The position numbers and the translations under genes were made by a program. Positions 6,687 through 9,444 of a stretch of 9,444 nt of DNA are shown here, in pieces; the stretch's first letter is position 1, and each line of letters opens with the position of its first letter. The notes under the pieces are model-generated. The model made no database searches and was not told where the DNA came from. It saw nothing but the letters and a program-made list of their open reading frames with translations. This DNA comes from SYHX01 sp049317645. GTDB taxonomy: Bacteria > Bacteroidota > Bacteroidia > UBA7662. The stretch spans positions 1 to 9,444 of the forward strand of contig JBMOHV010000062.1 of NCBI GenBank assembly GCA_049317645.1, written 5' to 3'.

Positions 6687-6694
6687 CAAAGTTA
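6687..6694 (-). promoter_or_regulatory. Putative rnpB -7 promoter element overlapping the mutase stop codon
   Basis: The minus strand reads TAACTTTG, a perfect TAnnTTTG match, and its first three bases are the TAA stop of the upstream mutase gene. A start about five bases downstream would fall at 6682, exactly the first base of the P1 helix. No clear TTG lies 19-20 bases upstream, so the -33 half is weak. Confidence 0.6.
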
Positions 6695-8095
6695 CACCCC
6701 GTAAAGGGTGGTTTGGGCGGCTTTGAGAATTGCTTCGGTTTCGGAACGGGAATTGGATTCGGCGTAAATCCTAAGGACCGGCTCCGTGCCCGATGCGCGA
6801 AACATGACCCATTCGTCATCGGTTAACCAGCATTTGTAGCCATCGACGGTTTCCATTCGTTGGACCGTGTAAGGGCCAAAGGAAGGGTAGGCCCCGGAGG
6901 CCAATCCCTCCATAACACGGGCCTTGTGGTCGTTTTCGATATGCAAATCCCAACGATCGTAAAAAAAAGGTCCGGAAACCGCGTACACTTCCTCGATCAG
7001 GGATTCCAACGTCTTGCCCGACTTGGCCATGTATTCCATCAAGGTTAGACCAATCCAAAGGCCGTCCCGCTCGGGGATGTACCCATCGATGGCAATGCCC
7101 CCCGATTCTTCGCCTCCAACCAAAACGCCACCTTGGGTCATGATTTCACAGATATACTTGAATCCAATGGGGGTCACCACCAGGTTGAGACCAAAGTGTC
7201 GGCACACACGCTCCATGCGCGGGCTTACGGAAAAGGAAACCACCACATCGCCTTTTTTGCCTTGGACACCGGCCAAGTAGGCCACCAAAAGCATCAAAAT
7301 ATGATGGGAATCCACAAAATCTCCCGAGGCGTTCAACAAGCCGATACGGTCCGCATCCCCATCCACGGCAAGACCGATCTCAAGTGAAGGGTCGTTTGCC
7401 AATCTTTCAGAAAGCTCGGTCAAATTACGGGCAATGGGCTCGGGTGCCTGGCCGCCAAATCCAGGGTTGTGGCTGCAATGCAAGAGCCGGGCATGGGGGA
7501 ATAAATCAGGAATCACACGTTGACCAGCCCCGTACATGGCATCAAACGCCAAACGCTCCGAAAGGGGTTGCATCGCCCCCAAGTCAAAATTCTGTCGAAT
7601 TTCATCCAGATAGGCCGAGTAAAGATCCACGTCTACGATCAGGCCCTTTTCTTTCCAGTAGGCCACCGACTTTTGTAGAATCGGGGCCTGTTCAGGGATC
7701 AGGGCTTCCACTTCGGAGATCATCGAAGGAACGGCGGGCCCGCCATAGGATGCCTTGATCTTGAAGCCGTTGTACGAAGGTGGGTTGTGGCTGGCGGTCA
7801 AAATAACCCCGGCCTGGGCTCCGTGTTGAACGGTTCCCAACGATACCATGGGGGTCGAAACAAAGTCATTACGGTCCCAAAGGACTTTGACGCCGTTTTG
7901 GGCCATGACCAGGGCGACGGTTTCCGCAAACATGCGGCCTCCAAATCGACAATCCGATCCCAAGACCAGCTTAGGGGAGGGATTCGTCTTCAAAAGCCAT
8001 TCGGCGGTACCCTGGGCAACGCGAGCTACGTTGTCAACCGTAAAATCCTTGGCTATAATGGCTCGCCATCCGTCGGTTCCAAATTTGATTGTCAT
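6692..8095 (-). CDS. Phosphoglucomutase/phosphomannomutase family protein
   Basis: A 467-residue cytoplasmic alpha-D-phosphohexomutase, interconverting hexose 1- and 6-phosphates (glucose and/or mannose) for glycogen, cell-wall or nucleotide-sugar synthesis. Family signatures are complete: N-terminal FGTDGWRA (5-12), the active-site loop TASHNPP (100-106) with phosphoserine Ser102, the metal-binding DGDADR (245-250), the sugar-specificity loop GGEESGG (327-333) and the C-terminal phosphate-binding RASGTEP (433-439). Length is normal for the family. The GEESGG loop is shared by enzymes using glucose and mannose phosphates, so substrate cannot be settled from sequence. The start at 8095 fits the family N-terminus and sits only four bases after a perfect TAnnTTTG element, so the message may be leaderless. 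rnpB starts ten bases past the stop codon on the same strand. The gene diverges from the small acidic protein gene. Confidence 0.95.
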   Translation of the reverse strand: MTIKFGTDGWRAIIAKDFTVDNVARVAQGTAEWLLKTNPSPKLVLGSDCRFGGRMFAETVALVMAQNGVKVLWDRNDFVSTPMVSLGTVQHGAQAGVILTASHNPPSYNGFKIKASYGGPAVPSMISEVEALIPEQAPILQKSVAYWKEKGLIVDVDLYSAYLDEIRQNFDLGAMQPLSERLAFDAMYGAGQRVIPDLFPHARLLHCSHNPGFGGQAPEPIARNLTELSERLANDPSLEIGLAVDGDADRIGLLNASGDFVDSHHILMLLVAYLAGVQGKKGDVVVSFSVSPRMERVCRHFGLNLVVTPIGFKYICEIMTQGGVLVGGEESGGIAIDGYIPERDGLWIGLTLMEYMAKSGKTLESLIEEVYAVSGPFFYDRWDLHIENDHKARVMEGLASGAYPSFGPYTVQRMETVDGYKCWLTDDEWVMFRASGTEPVLRIYAESNSRSETEAILKAAQTTLYGV

Positions 8096-8099
8096 GTCC

Positions 8100-8129
8100 C
8101 AAAGATAAATCCCGACTTAGCCAGTCCAA
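8100..8129 (-). promoter_or_regulatory. Bacteroidota-type promoter for the mutase gene
   Basis: On the minus strand a TTG (8129-8127) is followed by exactly 19 bases and then TATCTTTG (8107-8100), matching the Bacteroidota arrangement of a TTG-type -33 box, 19-20 base spacer and TAnnTTTG -7 box. This is the best-formed promoter in the window. With a start five bases past the box, transcription begins at the A of the ATG at 8095. Confidence 0.65.
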
Positions 8130-8136
8130 GTGGTTG

Positions 8137-8144
8137 TATTTTTG
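8137..8144 (+). promoter_or_regulatory. Putative -7 promoter element for the small acidic protein / MbnP-like pair
   Basis: TATTTTTG on the plus strand matches TAnnTTTG fully. It predicts a start near 8149 and a leader of about 15 bases before the GTG at 8164. A TTG at the right -33 distance is missing. It stands back to back with the mutase promoter, their upstream halves overlapping around 8115-8130. Confidence 0.45.
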
Positions 8145-8163
8145 GAGTATCAAGTACATCGCC

Positions 8164-8628
8164 GTGAAAACCAACCCTATTGAAGACGATTTGTTGCATT
8201 TGGTCACTTTGAGGAACCGCCTGGCCGAATTGGGCTACGCGGATCCGGAATACGACGAGGCCGAAGACCTTTTGCTGGAGGCCGAAGACGCTTTCAACCG
8301 TGAACACGGAGCCTTTTTGGAAAACCTATTGCAGAAATTGCACGAAGCCCATTTTCCAGGGCAGGAAGTCCTTCTACCGACCGCCTACATGGCGGCGGTC
8401 TACCGGGATTCCGTGGTCGAAGAAGGGGCCTACGAACTCCCCATGGACGAAGGCATCTTGGTAGACTGGGAATTATCGGATCGCTCAACGCGCAAAGCCA
8501 AATTGGTTTTGGTCCCGTCCCCCGTACGATGGATGCTTTTTGACGGGGAAGGGATGCAATGCCTGTGGTCCATGGAGGAACCGGACCTTTTTCGGACACC
8601 CCACACCAACAACGCTGAGAATCAATAA
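8164..8628 (+). CDS. Small acidic protein of unknown function
   Basis: A 154-residue, probably cytoplasmic protein with no signal peptide or membrane segment. The N-terminal half is acidic and apparently helical (DPEYDEAEDLLLEAEDAF at 27-44, then AFLENLLQKLHE). A conserved-looking LLPTAYM turn (70-76) leads to a beta-rich C-terminal half containing KLVLVPSPVRWMLFDG. I recall similar acidic proteins of about this size in other Bacteroidota, but cannot name a characterised family. I chose the GTG at 8164 because the only upstream ATG (8089) would overlap the divergent mutase gene and both promoters, and because a TATTTTTG box lies at 8137. Protein similarity clearly begins no later than IEDDLL. 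The next gene starts two bases after the stop, so the two are probably co-transcribed. Function is unknown. Confidence 0.75.
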   Translation: MKTNPIEDDLLHLVTLRNRLAELGYADPEYDEAEDLLLEAEDAFNREHGAFLENLLQKLHEAHFPGQEVLLPTAYMAAVYRDSVVEEGAYELPMDEGILVDWELSDRSTRKAKLVLVPSPVRWMLFDGEGMQCLWSMEEPDLFRTPHTNNAENQ

Positions 8629-8630
8629 CG

Positions 8631-9419
8631 ATGAAGGTTTTCGTTCATTATGTGTTATGGGGCGTATGGGCGCTAGCCATCGCCTTTCAATCCTGCGATC
8701 CCCGCACGCCGACACCGCCTGTCCAAAACACCGAGGGTCTCTACCTTCGTTTGGACCATCGTTACGATTCCTCTTCCTTGGAATTGAACAGGGCCTGGTT
8801 GCCCACCCTCCTAAATCAGGTCGAGATCAACCATTGCCAGTATTACCTCAGTGGCTTTGCCTTGCAACGCACGGATAGTTCTTGGCTTGAATTCCCCGAC
8901 GCGGTTTTTTATGCCGATTTGGAGCGTCAAGCCCAATCGCGTTGGCGTTTGGCTCCTTCGGTTCCCGCCGGTACCTACACCGCCTTGCGTTTTCGTGTTG
9001 GATTGGACTCCCTGCTCAACCACAGCGATCCGGCTTCATGGCCTCCCAGCCATCCGCTTTCCTTGCTTAGCAGCGCCCACATGCATTGGAATTGGAACAG
9101 CGGTTATATTTTCTTCAAAATGGAGGGACAATACCAGCGACCTTCCATGCCGGTGAACGGTGGTTTTTCGTATCATTTGGGAGGGGATGAAATGTTACGA
9201 ACCGTGATTCTTCCGTTTTCACCCCTCGCCATGGAGGGTCCCGAGACGGACCTTTCGGTTCATCTCCAAATGCGTGGTTTTTTTGATGGCAGCCATACCC
9301 ACTTTATCACGGATTCCTCTTCCTTTTCGCATTCTTCCTTGGGGGATCGAGTGGCCTCCAAACTCGCCTACAACCTGGCCTCGGCTTTTGTTTGGAAAGG
9401 CCGAGTCAATCCCATGTAA
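8631..9419 (+). CDS. MbnP-like lipoprotein (putative copper-binding family)
   Basis: A 262-residue exported protein. The N-terminus has a hydrophobic stretch ending in a degenerate lipobox, FQSC, with Cys22 followed by Asp, so a lipoprotein is likely. The body matches what I know of the MbnP-like family found in methanotrophs and widely in Bacteroidota: an early strand with NHCQYYLSGFAL (68-79), a VPAGTYTALRFRVGLDSLLNH stretch (111-131), and the hallmark MHWNWNSGYIFFKMEG motif (151-166), then FSYHLGG (179-185) and a C-terminal beta strand region. Characterised MbnP binds copper through a tryptophan-derived kynurenine made by the partner di-haem enzyme MbnH. A partner peroxidase could lie just beyond the window, which ends 25 bases after this stop codon. 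It follows the small acidic protein gene by two bases. Family assignment is from motif memory, not a search; metal binding here is inference. Confidence 0.75.
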   Translation: MKVFVHYVLWGVWALAIAFQSCDPRTPTPPVQNTEGLYLRLDHRYDSSSLELNRAWLPTLLNQVEINHCQYYLSGFALQRTDSSWLEFPDAVFYADLERQAQSRWRLAPSVPAGTYTALRFRVGLDSLLNHSDPASWPPSHPLSLLSSAHMHWNWNSGYIFFKMEGQYQRPSMPVNGGFSYHLGGDEMLRTVILPFSPLAMEGPETDLSVHLQMRGFFDGSHTHFITDSSSFSHSSLGDRVASKLAYNLASAFVWKGRVNPM

Positions 9420-9444
9420 TTCATTTGTTCCCAAAAATTTCATT

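Noticed and set aside
6345..6826. Several short open frames on both strands between the regulator and the mutase
   Set aside because: The region is filled by rnpB with all conserved RNase P RNA blocks; the frames are incidental.
8089..8163. Upstream ATG at 8089 for the small acidic protein
   Set aside because: The extension would overlap the divergent mutase start and both promoter elements; its residues look unlike the acidic protein that follows.
1..9444. Mobile element, CRISPR array, toxin-antitoxin or anti-phage system
   Set aside because: I looked for transposase motifs, spaced short repeats, nuclease or TIR-type genes and small paired frames and found none. Gene content is housekeeping plus surface proteins.

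Overview
The window looks like a chromosomal segment of a member of the Bacteroidota with roughly 50% GC. Three independent signs point there. Two large secreted proteins end in the gliding-motility-associated C-terminal domain (CHU_C, a type B sorting signal of the type IX secretion system). Copies of the Bacteroidota -7 promoter element TAnnTTTG sit directly in front of genes. Shine-Dalgarno sequences are essentially absent. I cannot name a genus.

Layout, left to right. Positions 1-735 (minus strand) hold the 5' part of lepA (elongation factor 4), cut by the window edge. A divergent gap of 153 bases follows. Positions 889-4933 (plus strand) hold two tandem genes one base apart. They encode signal-peptide-bearing, cysteine-rich surface or secreted proteins with different N-terminal domains, a shared central module with matching cysteine spacing, a beta-sandwich-like stretch, and the type IX sorting domain. 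Their stop codon overlaps that of a convergent minus-strand gene (4930-6312) for an NtrC-type response regulator whose AAA+ domain has lost the sigma-54 contact motif GAFTGA. Upstream of it on the same strand are a perfect 8+8 inverted repeat, then the RNase P RNA gene rnpB (6369-6682), then a phosphoglucomutase/phosphomannomutase gene (6692-8095). All three are read leftward. A short divergent promoter region (8096-8163) separates the mutase from a plus-strand pair: a small acidic protein of unknown function (GTG start at 8164) and a lipoprotein of the MbnP-like family (8631-9419).

Most of the window is housekeeping (translation factor, RNase P RNA, hexose-phosphate mutase) interleaved with lineage-specific cell-surface genes. 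I see no transposase, phage gene, CRISPR array or tRNA. The parts most worth checking are the sigma-54-uncoupled response regulator with a palindrome at its own start, the tandem type IX-secreted pair with a conserved six-cysteine module, the rnpB promoter embedded in the mutase stop codon, and the near-leaderless promoters of the mutase gene and lepA.
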